Positions 8,163 to 16,271 of a DNA stretch of 64,000 nucleotides are shown one piece after another; the first letter of the stretch is position 1; every line of letters begins with the position of its first letter. The notes below the pieces were generated by a model. That model did not search any database and was not told the DNA's origin. It saw only the letters and a list, made by a program, of their open reading frames with translations. The stretch covers positions 41,112-105,111 of the forward strand of contig PBLG01000026.1 of NCBI GenBank assembly GCA_002722315.1, given 5' to 3'. This stretch comes from Lysobacterales bacterium (GTDB lineage: Bacteria > Pseudomonadota > Gammaproteobacteria > Xanthomonadales > Wenzhouxiangellaceae). The position numbers and the translations under genes are program-made.

Positions 8163-9071
8163 ATGCGATCTGAATTCAATGGGACAGGCGGTCGAATCGG
8201 CGTCGTCGCTGCAATGGTGCTGGCGCTTGCAGCTCTCGCCTTGTACTTTTACAGCGAGCGAGCCGTGCCGCCCGAGACCCCCGTGGATGTGCCCTCGGGG
8301 GTCGACACCCGAAATGGGCCGGAGCCCTCCGATCCTCGGGATGCGGTCAGGCCGGCCGATCCGGCGACCGGCACCGACTTCGACGCGACCGATGACGGCG
8401 GTCCGACTGATGCAGATCCGGGGTTGCAGAGCGGCGGCGCACCAGAGTCTGCGGCCGCGCCTGAATCCGAACCTGAACCTGAAATCGTGCTCGAACGGCA
8501 GCAGCAACTGCTTCGAGAGGACCTTGCCGTGCGGCTGGGACCCGGGCAGCTCGAAATGGTCGTCGATGAGCGCCTGATCCAGCGGCTGGTGACCACCGTC
8601 AACAGCCTCGACGGTGCGCCCGTTCCCCTGCGCTTTCGGCCGCTGGCGCACGTGCCGGGCCTGCCGCGCCTGGACCGCGACGGCGATGAATCCCGGTTGC
8701 CCGAGACGCCCGATCCGCGCTACCGGCCCTATCGAGCCATGTTCGATCGCATGGACGCGGTGGAGATGGTCGAACTGTTCGATCGCTACGAGCCGGCGCT
8801 GGAGAAGGCCTGGCAGGCCCTCGGCGAGCATTCGGAGCAAACGTTCCGCCAGCGTTCGATCGAGATTCTGGAGCACCTGTCCGAATTCGAGTTGCCCGGC
8901 TCGCGACCCGCGGTTCACCAGCCGAAGGTTCTCTACGAGTATATTGATCCGTCGCTCGAACAGCTCTCGTGGGGCCGCAAGATCCTCGTTCGGATAGGCC
9001 CGGAGCATGCGCCGCCGGTGCAGCGCAAGCTGGCCGAACTGGCCGAGCGGCTGGCGAGACAGACCCGCTAG
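8163..9071 (+). CDS. DUF3014 domain membrane-anchored protein
   Basis: A 302-residue protein with a single N-terminal transmembrane helix (about 12-28). A long Pro/Asp/Glu-rich low-complexity linker follows (about 35-110), then a globular C-terminal region that I recognise as DUF3014. Matching segments include L-V-T-T-V-N-S-L, P-L-R-F-R-P-L, Y-R-P-Y-R-A-M-F-D, H-Q-P-K-V-L-Y-E-Y-I-D-P and I-L-V-R-I-G-P-E. The start at 8163 follows an AGGAGG with 7-base spacing. The layout suggests a periplasm-facing domain tethered to the inner membrane. The function of the family is not known, and the neighbours give no clue beyond the envelope lipoprotein gene that follows. Confidence 0.82.
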   Translation: MRSEFNGTGGRIGVVAAMVLALAALALYFYSERAVPPETPVDVPSGVDTRNGPEPSDPRDAVRPADPATGTDFDATDDGGPTDADPGLQSGGAPESAAAPESEPEPEIVLERQQQLLREDLAVRLGPGQLEMVVDERLIQRLVTTVNSLDGAPVPLRFRPLAHVPGLPRLDRDGDESRLPETPDPRYRPYRAMFDRMDAVEMVELFDRYEPALEKAWQALGEHSEQTFRQRSIEILEHLSEFELPGSRPAVHQPKVLYEYIDPSLEQLSWGRKILVRIGPEHAPPVQRKLAELAERLARQTR

Positions 9072-9133
9072 ACCGTGCGGGCCGACCGGCAGGCATTCGA
9101 GCCCATCAATCCATACAGATTCAGGCAGCCATC

Positions 9134-9613
9134 ATGAAACAAGTTCTTTCCGCGATTTTTCTTGCCGTATTGCTGGCCGGATGCGCGAGCAGCCCGTTCG
9201 AGACCGCCGGCGGCGAGCCGGCCGCGCTGGGGCCGGGCGAGGCGCTGGCGCAGCCCGATGCCACCGGCGCCCGCGTTATCTGGGGCGGGCGCATCGTGGG
9301 CATCGTCAACCAGGATGACGCAACCGAACTCGAAGTGCTGGCCTTGCCGCTGGGCCCGGGAGACAGGCCGAGACGGGAAGCCGACGGTGGCGCCCGCTTC
9401 GTGATTCTGCACAAGGGGTTTCTCGACCCGATGACTTACGGGCCGGGCCGCTTCGTGACCGCGCTGGGGCGCTTCACCGGCATCGAATCGCGCTCGGTCG
9501 GCGCGTTTGCGCTGGATCACCCGGTACTGGTGGCCGAACAGCTCGAATTGTGGCCGGTGAACCCGAACAGCAGCCGCGCCAACCTGAACCTCGGTATCGG
9601 CGTCAGTTTCTGA
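9134..9613 (+). CDS. Slp-family outer-membrane lipoprotein
   Basis: A 159-residue lipoprotein of the Slp family (starvation-inducible Slp/YeaY type). The signal peptide ends in the lipobox L-L-A-G-C, placing the lipidated cysteine at residue 17. The mature part has the Slp core V-I-W-G-G-R-I-V-G-I near residue 53 and F-L-D-P-M-T-Y-G-P-G-R-F-V-T near 100. The residue after Cys is Ala, which fits outer-membrane sorting. It lies 62 bases after the DUF3014 gene. Family members are envelope proteins linked to stress in enterobacteria; the molecular role is unclear. Confidence 0.88.
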   Translation: MKQVLSAIFLAVLLAGCASSPFETAGGEPAALGPGEALAQPDATGARVIWGGRIVGIVNQDDATELEVLALPLGPGDRPRREADGGARFVILHKGFLDPMTYGPGRFVTALGRFTGIESRSVGAFALDHPVLVAEQLELWPVNPNSSRANLNLGIGVSF

Positions 9614-9652
9614 GTCGCCACGGTCGCGAATGCGGAGGGCCGGGGCTTGTAT

Positions 9653-10732
9653 TCAGTCCGGCCGGGCGTGGCGCGAAAGCGCCCACTCGACGTGCTCGCG
9701 AACGATAGGCGACGGGTGGTCGCGACGCGACTGTAGCGCAGCGACGACTTCGGCCGAGGTCGGCGCGTTGCCCAGGCCGACGGCAAGGTTGCGGAGCCAG
9801 CGCTCGAAGCCGATTCGCCGGATAGCGGTGCCTTCGGTGCGGGCAAGGAACGTCTTTTCGTCCCATCCGAAAAGATCGACCAGCGATCCGGCATCCAGAT
9901 CCTCGCGCGGTTGAAAATCGTCCTCGCCGCTGAACTGCGCGTAGCGGTTCCAGGGACACACCGCCTGGCAGTCATCGCAGCCGTAGACGCGATTGCCGAT
10001 CGCTTCCCGGAATTGCAGCGGTATCGAGCCCTGAAGCTCTATCGTCAGGTAGGAAATGCAGCGCCGGGCGTCCAGCTGGTAGGGCGCGGTGATCGCTCCG
10101 GTGGGACAGACGTCGATGCACTTCCTGCACGATCCGCAGTGGTCGGACACCGCCGAGTCGGGTTCGAATTCGACATCGGTATAGATTTCGCCGAGAAAGA
10201 ACCAGCTGCCGGCATGCCGGTTCAACAGATTGGTGTGCTTGCCGATCCAGCCCAGCCCGGCCTTGGCCGCCAGCGGCTTTTCCATCACCGGCGCGGAGTC
10301 GGTGAAGACGCGGTAGCCGAACGGACCGATCTCGTCTTCGATCATCTGCGCGAGCTTCTTGAGGCGGCCGCGCAGGGTCTTGTGGTAATCGCGGCCGATG
10401 GCGTAGCGCGAGATGCAGGCCTTCTCCGGCTGGTTCAGCAACGCTTCGACCGGCGTCGCGTCGGCCGGCAGGTAGTCCATGCGAAGCACGATGATCGAGC
10501 GGGTGCCCGGCACCAGCTCGGCCGGTCTCGTTCGCTTGCGGCCGTGCCGGGCCATCCAGTCCATGTCCCCGTGGTGTCCATCGGCCAGCCACTGGTCGAG
10601 TCGGCGCTCGGTTTCGGCCAGGTCGGTGTCGGCGAAGCCGACCTGCTGGAAACCCAGTTCCGTGCCCCAATGCCTGATGCGCGCCTTCAGCATCTCGATA
10701 TCCATTGTGCTTGCGGATTTGTCGGCGTTCAT
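9653..10732 (-). CDS. queG: Epoxyqueuosine reductase
   Basis: This 359-residue cobalamin-dependent enzyme carries out the last step of queuosine synthesis, reducing epoxyqueuosine in tRNA. Two ferredoxin-type 4Fe-4S motifs are visible: C-G-S-C-R-K-C-I-D-V-C-P and the later C-D-D-C-Q-A-V-C-P-W-N. The Y-A-x-G-R-D-Y-H-K motif, D-S-A-P-V-M-E-K and G-W-I-G-K-H-T segments match QueG closely. The C-terminal HEAT-like part (about 300-355) is present. The start gives the usual N-terminus. The gene is divergent from nnr, as queG and nnr are close neighbours in E. coli too. Confidence 0.97.
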   Translation of the reverse strand: MNADKSASTMDIEMLKARIRHWGTELGFQQVGFADTDLAETERRLDQWLADGHHGDMDWMARHGRKRTRPAELVPGTRSIIVLRMDYLPADATPVEALLNQPEKACISRYAIGRDYHKTLRGRLKKLAQMIEDEIGPFGYRVFTDSAPVMEKPLAAKAGLGWIGKHTNLLNRHAGSWFFLGEIYTDVEFEPDSAVSDHCGSCRKCIDVCPTGAITAPYQLDARRCISYLTIELQGSIPLQFREAIGNRVYGCDDCQAVCPWNRYAQFSGEDDFQPREDLDAGSLVDLFGWDEKTFLARTEGTAIRRIGFERWLRNLAVGLGNAPTSAEVVAALQSRRDHPSPIVREHVEWALSRHARPD

Positions 10733-10751
10733 GGCAAACAGTGAATCACAG

Positions 10752-10834
10752 ATTACGCGGATTCTGGCAGATTCCTGAATAACTGAACAAACAGTCCAGC
10801 GAGTCGATCGGGAATCTGCGTTAATCTGCGTAAT
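10752..10834. repeat. Intergenic inverted-arm element, AATCTGCG-type units
   Basis: The gap between queG and nnr contains two inverted arms, 10752-10775 and 10811-10834, matching at 20 of 24 positions. Each arm is built of two degenerate roughly 10-base units of the form CGCAGATTAA. There is no coding potential. It belongs to the same architectural class as the elements near 27.6, 39.2, 56.4 and 59.2 kb. It sits between the two divergent start codons, so it lies where promoters should be. Confidence 0.7.
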
Positions 10835-10941
10835 GCTCGACTTCGCTTCGCGGTTCCGGCCGTGCCGGCCCGGCAGTCATCCGGCATGCCTGGTTTCATG
10901 CCGCGTTGATGGCGGTTTCAAATGGGAATTCAGGAAAGCCG

Positions 10942-12444
10942 ATGGACATCGACAGCCGACTTTACCGTGCAGATCAGGTGCGTGAGCTCGACCGGCGGGC
11001 GATTGCCGGTAACGCCGAAGATCGCGGCATCGCGGGATTCGAACTGATGCAGCGCGCCGGCGCCGCCGTTTTCAGGGCAGTCCGGGCGCGTTTTCCGGAG
11101 GCGAAGAGCCTCGTGGCTTGCTGCGGCGGCGGCAACAACGGCGGCGACGGTTACGTGGTCGCGTCGCTGGCCCGGCGCGCGGGGCTTCAGGTGCGCGTGA
11201 TCGCGATGAAGGCCCCCGCAGAACTGGACGGCGATGCCCGGCGTGCCGCCGACGCGTGGCTCGACGCCGGCGGCCCGGTTTCCGAGCCTGACGGGCAGAT
11301 CGAGGCCGACGTCATCGTCGATGCGCTGCTCGGCACCGGGCTGGACCGAGAGGTGCGCGACGACTATGCGGCGCTGATCGAGTCGATGAACGCATCGGAT
11401 GCAGCGGTGGTCGCGGTCGACGTCCCATCGGGCCTGCAAGCGGATACAGGGATGCCGCTGGGCACCGCGGTTCGCGCCGACGCGACCGTAAGCTTCATCG
11501 GCCGCAAGCGCGGTCTGGAAACGGGGCGGGCGCCGGACTTTACCGGTGCTGTGCTGTTCGACGACCTTGACGTGCCCGATTCGGCCTACCGGGATCTCGA
11601 CCCGGATGCCGTGCGACTTTCGGATACTGCCGTACAGGAATTCCTGCCTCCGCGCATGCGGGCCGTCCACAAGGGCGCGCTTGGCCACCCGCTGGTCTGC
11701 GGCGGCGATTTCAACATGCCGGGGGCGGTGCTGCTGGCCGCGCGCGCCGCGCTCGTGACCGGCAGCGGGCTGGTCTCGGTGGCCACCCGGCGCGAGCACT
11801 CGATGGCGCTTGCGGGCAGCCTGCCCGAGGCGATGTGGGCCGACGGCGAGAGCGGGGACACGCTCGATGCATTGGCCGCGCGTACCGACGTCATTGCCCT
11901 GGGGCCGGGCCTGGGGACTTCCGACTGGTCGCGCGAGGCCTGGCGGCGTCTGCTGGGGCGCGATCTGCCGGTGGTGCTGGACGCCGACGGCCTGAACCTG
12001 CTGGCCGAGCACGGGTTCGACCGCGAGAACTGGATTCTGACCCCGCATCCCGGGGAGGCCGGACGCCTGCTGGAGGTCTCCACGGCCGACGTTCAGCGTG
12101 ATCGCTTCGCCGCCGCGCGTGAACTGGCCGAGCGCTTTCGCGCGGTCGTGGTGCTCAAGGGCGCCGGTTCGCTGGTCGCCGACCCGGACGGGCGCGTCGC
12201 GTTATGTCCATTCGGCAATCCGGCCATGGCCACAGCCGGGATGGGCGATGCGCTGACCGGCATCATCGCCAGCCTGGTCGGGCAGGGCGGGCGTCGCGAA
12301 GGCATGCTGTTCGACGCCGCCTGTGCCGGCGTCGTGGTGCATGCGCGAGCCGGCGACGTTGCGGCCGAGGGGCGCCGGGCGATTCTTGCCGGCGAACTGA
12401 TCGCGGCGGTGCCGCGCGTGCTGCCGGGTACGCCCAGGCCGTGA
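10942..12444 (+). CDS. nnr: Bifunctional NAD(P)H-hydrate epimerase / ADP-dependent dehydratase
   Basis: A 500-residue metabolite-repair enzyme that restores damaged (hydrated) NADH and NADPH. The N-terminal epimerase domain (about 1-210) has the C-G-G-G-N-N-G-G-D-G-Y-V-V-A motif and V-A-V-D-V-P-S-G-L. The C-terminal ribokinase-like dehydratase domain (about 225-495) has A-L-G-P-G-L-G, L-T-P-H-P-G-E-A and G-N-P-A-M-A-T-A-G-M-G-D-A-L-T-G. I chose ATG 10942 because AGGAAAG lies just upstream; ATG 10909 and TTG 10908-region starts are possible. Its stop overlaps the GTG start of tsaE, so the two are translationally coupled, as in E. coli. Confidence 0.95.
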   Translation: MDIDSRLYRADQVRELDRRAIAGNAEDRGIAGFELMQRAGAAVFRAVRARFPEAKSLVACCGGGNNGGDGYVVASLARRAGLQVRVIAMKAPAELDGDARRAADAWLDAGGPVSEPDGQIEADVIVDALLGTGLDREVRDDYAALIESMNASDAAVVAVDVPSGLQADTGMPLGTAVRADATVSFIGRKRGLETGRAPDFTGAVLFDDLDVPDSAYRDLDPDAVRLSDTAVQEFLPPRMRAVHKGALGHPLVCGGDFNMPGAVLLAARAALVTGSGLVSVATRREHSMALAGSLPEAMWADGESGDTLDALAARTDVIALGPGLGTSDWSREAWRRLLGRDLPVVLDADGLNLLAEHGFDRENWILTPHPGEAGRLLEVSTADVQRDRFAAARELAERFRAVVVLKGAGSLVADPDGRVALCPFGNPAMATAGMGDALTGIIASLVGQGGRREGMLFDAACAGVVVHARAGDVAAEGRRAILAGELIAAVPRVLPGTPRP

Positions 12445-12896
12445 GCGCCTTCGACGTCGACAGCGAAGCCGCGATGATGGCGCTTGGCGCCCGCCTTGCA
12501 GTGCAACTCGAGGGCGGGCAGGTCGTCACGCTGTCCGGCGACCTGGGCGCCGGCAAGACCACGCTGGTGCGCGGCATTCTACGAGGTCTGGGCTTCGATG
12601 GCCGGGTCAAGAGCCCGAGCTACGGCCTGGTCGAGTCCTACGACGTGGCCGGCCTGGAAATCCACCACCTGGACCTTTACCGGCTGGGCGAGCCCGAAGA
12701 GCTGGACTTCATCGGTCTCGAGGACCTGCTGGGCGAAAACAGCGTGCTGCTCGTCGAGTGGCCCGAGCGTGCCGGTGGCCGCCTGCCGCCGGCGAGCTGC
12801 GAGATCTCGATCGAGATGACCGGCGACATGAAAAGCGGGACGGAGGGCGAATCAGTCGACGATCGGCGCCGGGTGACGGTCAGATCGATGGCTTGA
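12441..12896 (+). CDS. tsaE: tRNA t6A37 biosynthesis ATPase TsaE
   Basis: A 151-residue P-loop ATPase of the TsaBDE complex that makes N6-threonylcarbamoyladenosine in ANN-decoding tRNAs. Walker A is G-D-L-G-A-G-K-T-T-L near residue 34. It is followed by S-P-S-Y-G-L-V-E-S-Y, H-H-L-D-L-Y-R-L and L-L-V-E-W-P-E-R, all family hallmarks. The GTG start overlaps the nnr stop as GTGA, so I preferred it to the longer in-frame reading, whose N-terminal part is arginine-rich shadow sequence. The amiB-mutL genes that often follow are absent; the kinase gene converges on it instead. Confidence 0.95.
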   Translation: MSAFDVDSEAAMMALGARLAVQLEGGQVVTLSGDLGAGKTTLVRGILRGLGFDGRVKSPSYGLVESYDVAGLEIHHLDLYRLGEPEELDFIGLEDLLGENSVLLVEWPERAGGRLPPASCEISIEMTGDMKSGTEGESVDDRRRVTVRSMA

Positions 12897-12930
12897 CGGC
12901 CAGCGGGCCACGCGGATAGTCCGGTAAGGC

Positions 12931-15444
12931 TCAGGCGTCGCCGGGTGCCGGCGCAGCGTGCAATTCCCGGAGTCGCTGGTGCGCCTGTCGCGCCTGTTCG
13001 GAATCCTCGCCGTAGTGCAGACGGTAGGCCTGGAGCGCGAGTTGCTGCTGTCGGATCGCGTCGGCCGACCTTCCGGCGGCCAGCAGCGTTCTGGCGAGAT
13101 TCTCGCGCGTGACGGCTTCATTGCGCGATTCGTGCAGAAGGCACAGTCGAAGCGCCTCGCGCAGCCAGCGCTCGGATTCGTCGAAACGCTCCGTCTTGCG
13201 CAGCGAGATCCCCAGTCCGTGGGCGGTAAATGCAAGCAGAAGATGATTTTCGGGGAGAATCCGTCTGCGAAGTTCGTGCGATCTTCGATAGAGCTCCACG
13301 GCGCGTTCCGGATTGCCGCCCTCGCGGTGAAATGCCGCCAGGTTGTTGAGCATCGTCAGCGATTCGGGGTGCGTTTCGCCCTGCAGCTCGACGTGGATCG
13401 CGTATGCGGTCTCGCCGATTTCGGCTGCCCTCGCCGGGTCGCCGTGCAGGTCGACCAGCAGCGCGAGTTCGGCCATCCGCATGGCGGTAACCGGGTGCTC
13501 GCGACCCAGCAGCAGGCGCGTCATCTCCAGGCCCCGTTGCACCGTTTCGACCGCGGCGTCCGGATCCCGCAGCTTGAAGCCCAGTGCATGCGTGGCGCGG
13601 GCGATCTTTTCGTGCGGCGGCGTGAACAGCTGCCGATACATCGACAGCGCACGCCGCAGGTCGGCCAGGCCGGCTTCGTATTCGGTCGAACCGGGAATGG
13701 CGTGATGCGTGCGCAGGAATCCGCGCAGAAAAACGGTATCGGCCGCGGGCTCGCTTTCCGGTCCGGACTTCTCGGCGTGCTGGCTTTCGGCCTGGTCGAG
13801 CAGGTCCACCGCGCCGGACAGCTCGCCGTCGAAAGCGGTTGCTTCGGCCAGCATCGGCTTGATGCCCAGTGCCGCTTCGCTGGATTCGCCGAGCATGGAT
13901 TCGGTCTCGGACAACGCCTCGGCCAGCACGGCGCGTGCCGGTTGCCAGCGATCGATGCCGTGCATCGCCTGGCCCAAAATGCCGAGCAGGCGCGCGCGAA
14001 CCTCGGGATCCTGGTCCAGCTCCTCGCGCACGTATTCCACGTAGCGATCCAGCAGGTCGCCGAGAGAGTAAAGCTGTTCGACCGGCTGGTCGGCGTCCGA
14101 CATGCGGATCATGCCGGCCAGTGCATCCACCATCCGCTGGCTGCGCTCGGCATGAACCAGCGCGCGATCGCGCTCCCGCTCCAGCGCGCCGGCCTGGACG
14201 ACTAGCACGGCGACCGAACCGGCCAGAAGCATGAAGAACGCCGCAATCCCGCCGACGGCCGCACGATTGCGCTGGATGAAGCGCCCGAGCCGGTACCTGG
14301 GCGTTGCCGCCCGGGCGCGCACCGGTAGACGGTCCAGGTGCCGCCTGAGATCGTCTGCGAGCCGCTCTGCGCTGGCGTAGCGCTCGCCGGGCGCCGGTGC
14401 AAGCGCCTTGAGAATGATGTTGTCGAGGTCGCCGGCAAGCCGTCGGCGCAACCGATCCGGCGGTTCGCCGAACAGGACGCCGCGCTTGGCCGCATCGGCA
14501 TCCCGCCATCTCGAGCTTGGCAGAGGAATCTCGGCATCGGTGATCGCGCGGGCGATCTCGTAGGCGCTGCGCCCTTCGATGCGGTAGGGCGGCAGGCCGG
14601 TGGTGAGGCGGTAAAGCATCAACCCGAGCTGGTAGACCTCGGAAGCGACGCTGACCGGCTCGCCGCGCGCCTGCTCAGGACTCGCATAGCCGGGCGTCAT
14701 CCGACCCGCGGCTATCGTGGTCTCGTCCGAGGCCGAATCATCCTCGGGCTGGAGCAGCCGGCCGAGCCCGAAGTCGACCAGCCGGACCCGGCCGGCGGGC
14801 GTGACAAGTACATTGTCGGGCTTGATGTCGCGATGCAGGATCAGCTGGCGGTGGGCGTGGTCCAGTGCGTCACAGGCCTGGAGAAACAGTTCGACACGCT
14901 GGGGTATCCCCAGTCGGCGCCCGTCGGCATAGGCAGGCAAGAGCTTGCCGTCGATGTATTCCATCGCGAACCACGGGCGGTTGCGTTCGGTCAGGCCGCC
15001 GTCGATGAGACGGGCAATGCCGGGATGCTCCAGCTGCGCCAGCAGTTTTCGTTCGCGCTCGAACAGCCGCACGGCACCCGGGTCGCGCGTACTGTTCGCC
15101 AGCAGCTTGAGCGCAACCCGCTGCTCGAAGCCGCCCTCGGCGCGCTCGGCGAGAAACACGATACCCATGCCGCCGGCGCCGATTCGCTCCAGGACCCGAA
15201 ACGGGTCGATCGCGGCGCCCGGCTCTATGCCGTCGAGCTCGGCCAGCGCCGCGATCAGTCCGGAGGCAAGGGCTTCGTCCTCGGCCGGGGGGATGTCCAG
15301 TCCGGCGATTTCGCCGCGGGCCGCGTGCAGCAGTCGCTGGAGCAGATCGCGTTCGGATGCCGAGAACGTCGACAGGTCGACCGGCTCGTCTTCGAGCAGC
15401 TGCTGAAGCGCGGCGTCGACGCGAGCCCACTGTCCTTGATCCAC
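12931..15444 (-). CDS. Transmembrane serine/threonine protein kinase with TPR repeats
   Basis: An 837-residue Hanks-type kinase. A helical N-terminal segment (1-80) precedes the kinase domain (about 83-370). The domain has glycine loop G-A-G-G-M-G (89-94), Lys113, H-R-D-I-K-P-D-N with catalytic Asp206, D-F-G at 224-226, and S-P-E-Q-A-R at 255-260; all catalytic residues are present. A single transmembrane helix lies at about 395-418. The rest (about 430-830) is rich in tetratricopeptide-like repeats such as A-A-F-H-R-E-G-G-N-P-E-R-A-V-E-L-Y. The topology predicts a cytoplasmic kinase and an external TPR sensor or docking region. It is divergent from an ECF-type sigma factor, which is its probable partner. 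Confidence 0.93.
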   Translation of the reverse strand: MDQGQWARVDAALQQLLEDEPVDLSTFSASERDLLQRLLHAARGEIAGLDIPPAEDEALASGLIAALAELDGIEPGAAIDPFRVLERIGAGGMGIVFLAERAEGGFEQRVALKLLANSTRDPGAVRLFERERKLLAQLEHPGIARLIDGGLTERNRPWFAMEYIDGKLLPAYADGRRLGIPQRVELFLQACDALDHAHRQLILHRDIKPDNVLVTPAGRVRLVDFGLGRLLQPEDDSASDETTIAAGRMTPGYASPEQARGEPVSVASEVYQLGLMLYRLTTGLPPYRIEGRSAYEIARAITDAEIPLPSSRWRDADAAKRGVLFGEPPDRLRRRLAGDLDNIILKALAPAPGERYASAERLADDLRRHLDRLPVRARAATPRYRLGRFIQRNRAAVGGIAAFFMLLAGSVAVLVVQAGALERERDRALVHAERSQRMVDALAGMIRMSDADQPVEQLYSLGDLLDRYVEYVREELDQDPEVRARLLGILGQAMHGIDRWQPARAVLAEALSETESMLGESSEAALGIKPMLAEATAFDGELSGAVDLLDQAESQHAEKSGPESEPAADTVFLRGFLRTHHAIPGSTEYEAGLADLRRALSMYRQLFTPPHEKIARATHALGFKLRDPDAAVETVQRGLEMTRLLLGREHPVTAMRMAELALLVDLHGDPARAAEIGETAYAIHVELQGETHPESLTMLNNLAAFHREGGNPERAVELYRRSHELRRRILPENHLLLAFTAHGLGISLRKTERFDESERWLREALRLCLLHESRNEAVTRENLARTLLAAGRSADAIRQQQLALQAYRLHYGEDSEQARQAHQRLRELHAAPAPGDA

Positions 15445-15546
15445 TGCTGTTTACTCCCGAGAGGTCCCGGGGCGCATCTGGACCCGGCGACGTGCTGCGT
15501 ATATGCTCGAGTCGATGGTACTGGATTCGGAAACGGGGAGCATGCA

Positions 15547-16119
15547 GTGAACGATCGTGATGCCGGCGAGATCACGCGCCTCCTGCGGGCCGCGCACGAG
15601 GGGGGCGAAGCGGCGGCCGCGTCGGTCATGCCGCTGGTCTACGAGGACCTCAAGAAGATCGCCAGGAATCAGCTGGCCAGATGGCGTCCCGGCCAGACCC
15701 TGAACACGACTGCGCTGGTGCATGAGGGGTACGCCAAGCTCGCCGACGCGGCCGCGCTGGAATGGGAGGACAGGCGCCACTATTTCGCCATCGCCGCCCA
15801 GGCCATGCGCCAGATACTGGTCGACTACGCGCGGGGCATTTTCGCCGCCAAGCGCCGGCACGTTCGCGTCGACATCGACCTGGCGCACCTGCCCGACGAC
15901 GGGCCGGCACGCGCCGAGCAGGTGGCGCTGGTCGACCAGTTGCTCGAACGCCTCGAGAAGCTCGATCCGGAAATGGTGCGCATCGTCGAATGCCGTTTCT
16001 TTGCCGCCTATACCCTCGACGAGACCGCGGATGCGCTGGGCATATCGCGTCGCACCGTCCAGAGAAAATGGGAGCGGGGGCGTGCGTGGCTGGTCGCGCT
16101 GGCGCAGGAGTCGGAGTAA
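15547..16119 (+). CDS. ECF-type RNA polymerase sigma factor
   Basis: A 190-residue sigma factor of the compact 'ECF-like' group. It has a region-2 segment (about 10-85; A-L-V-H-E-G-Y-A-K-L, H-Y-F-A-I-A-A-Q-A-M-R-Q-I-L-V-D-Y-A-R) and a region-4 helix-turn-helix (about 135-185; T-L-D-E-T-A-D-A-L-G-I-S-R-R-T-V). I chose GTG 15547, which follows GGGGAG; reading further upstream gives only kinase antisense sequence. No anti-sigma factor is seen. The divergent TPR kinase suggests regulation by phosphorylation, as proposed for other sigma/kinase pairs of this type; this is inferred from position only. Confidence 0.9.
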   Translation: MNDRDAGEITRLLRAAHEGGEAAAASVMPLVYEDLKKIARNQLARWRPGQTLNTTALVHEGYAKLADAAALEWEDRRHYFAIAAQAMRQILVDYARGIFAAKRRHVRVDIDLAHLPDDGPARAEQVALVDQLLERLEKLDPEMVRIVECRFFAAYTLDETADALGISRRTVQRKWERGRAWLVALAQESE

Positions 16120-16136
16120 TGAAACCGCCGATGCGT

Positions 16137-16271
16137 TCAGAGGTTCCCTAGAAGTTCGTCGGCCGGGTCGGGCGGAAACGTGATGTTGACCAGCATGTGG
16201 AATCGGTCGCCAGGATCCGAATCCGCGAATATCTCGTCCCGTTCGCGGGTGTCGGCCAACGTCGCGCTCAA
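16137..16271 (-). CDS. Possible 44-residue small ORF behind the CSLREA gene
   Basis: A short open frame begins with TTG, overlapping the stop codon of the CSLREA protein gene by two bases, and ends before the sigma factor stop. Its predicted sequence is acidic and protein-like (for example F-H-M-L-V-N-I-T-F-P-P-D-P-A-D-E-L-L). It lacks the arginine-rich look of shadow frames. It has no recognised domain and no independent ribosome site. It could be a coupled small gene, the remnant of a decayed gene, or chance. The 150-base gap between the sigma factor and CSLREA genes holds nothing else. Confidence 0.25.
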   Translation of the reverse strand: MSATLADTRERDEIFADSDPGDRFHMLVNITFPPDPADELLGNL

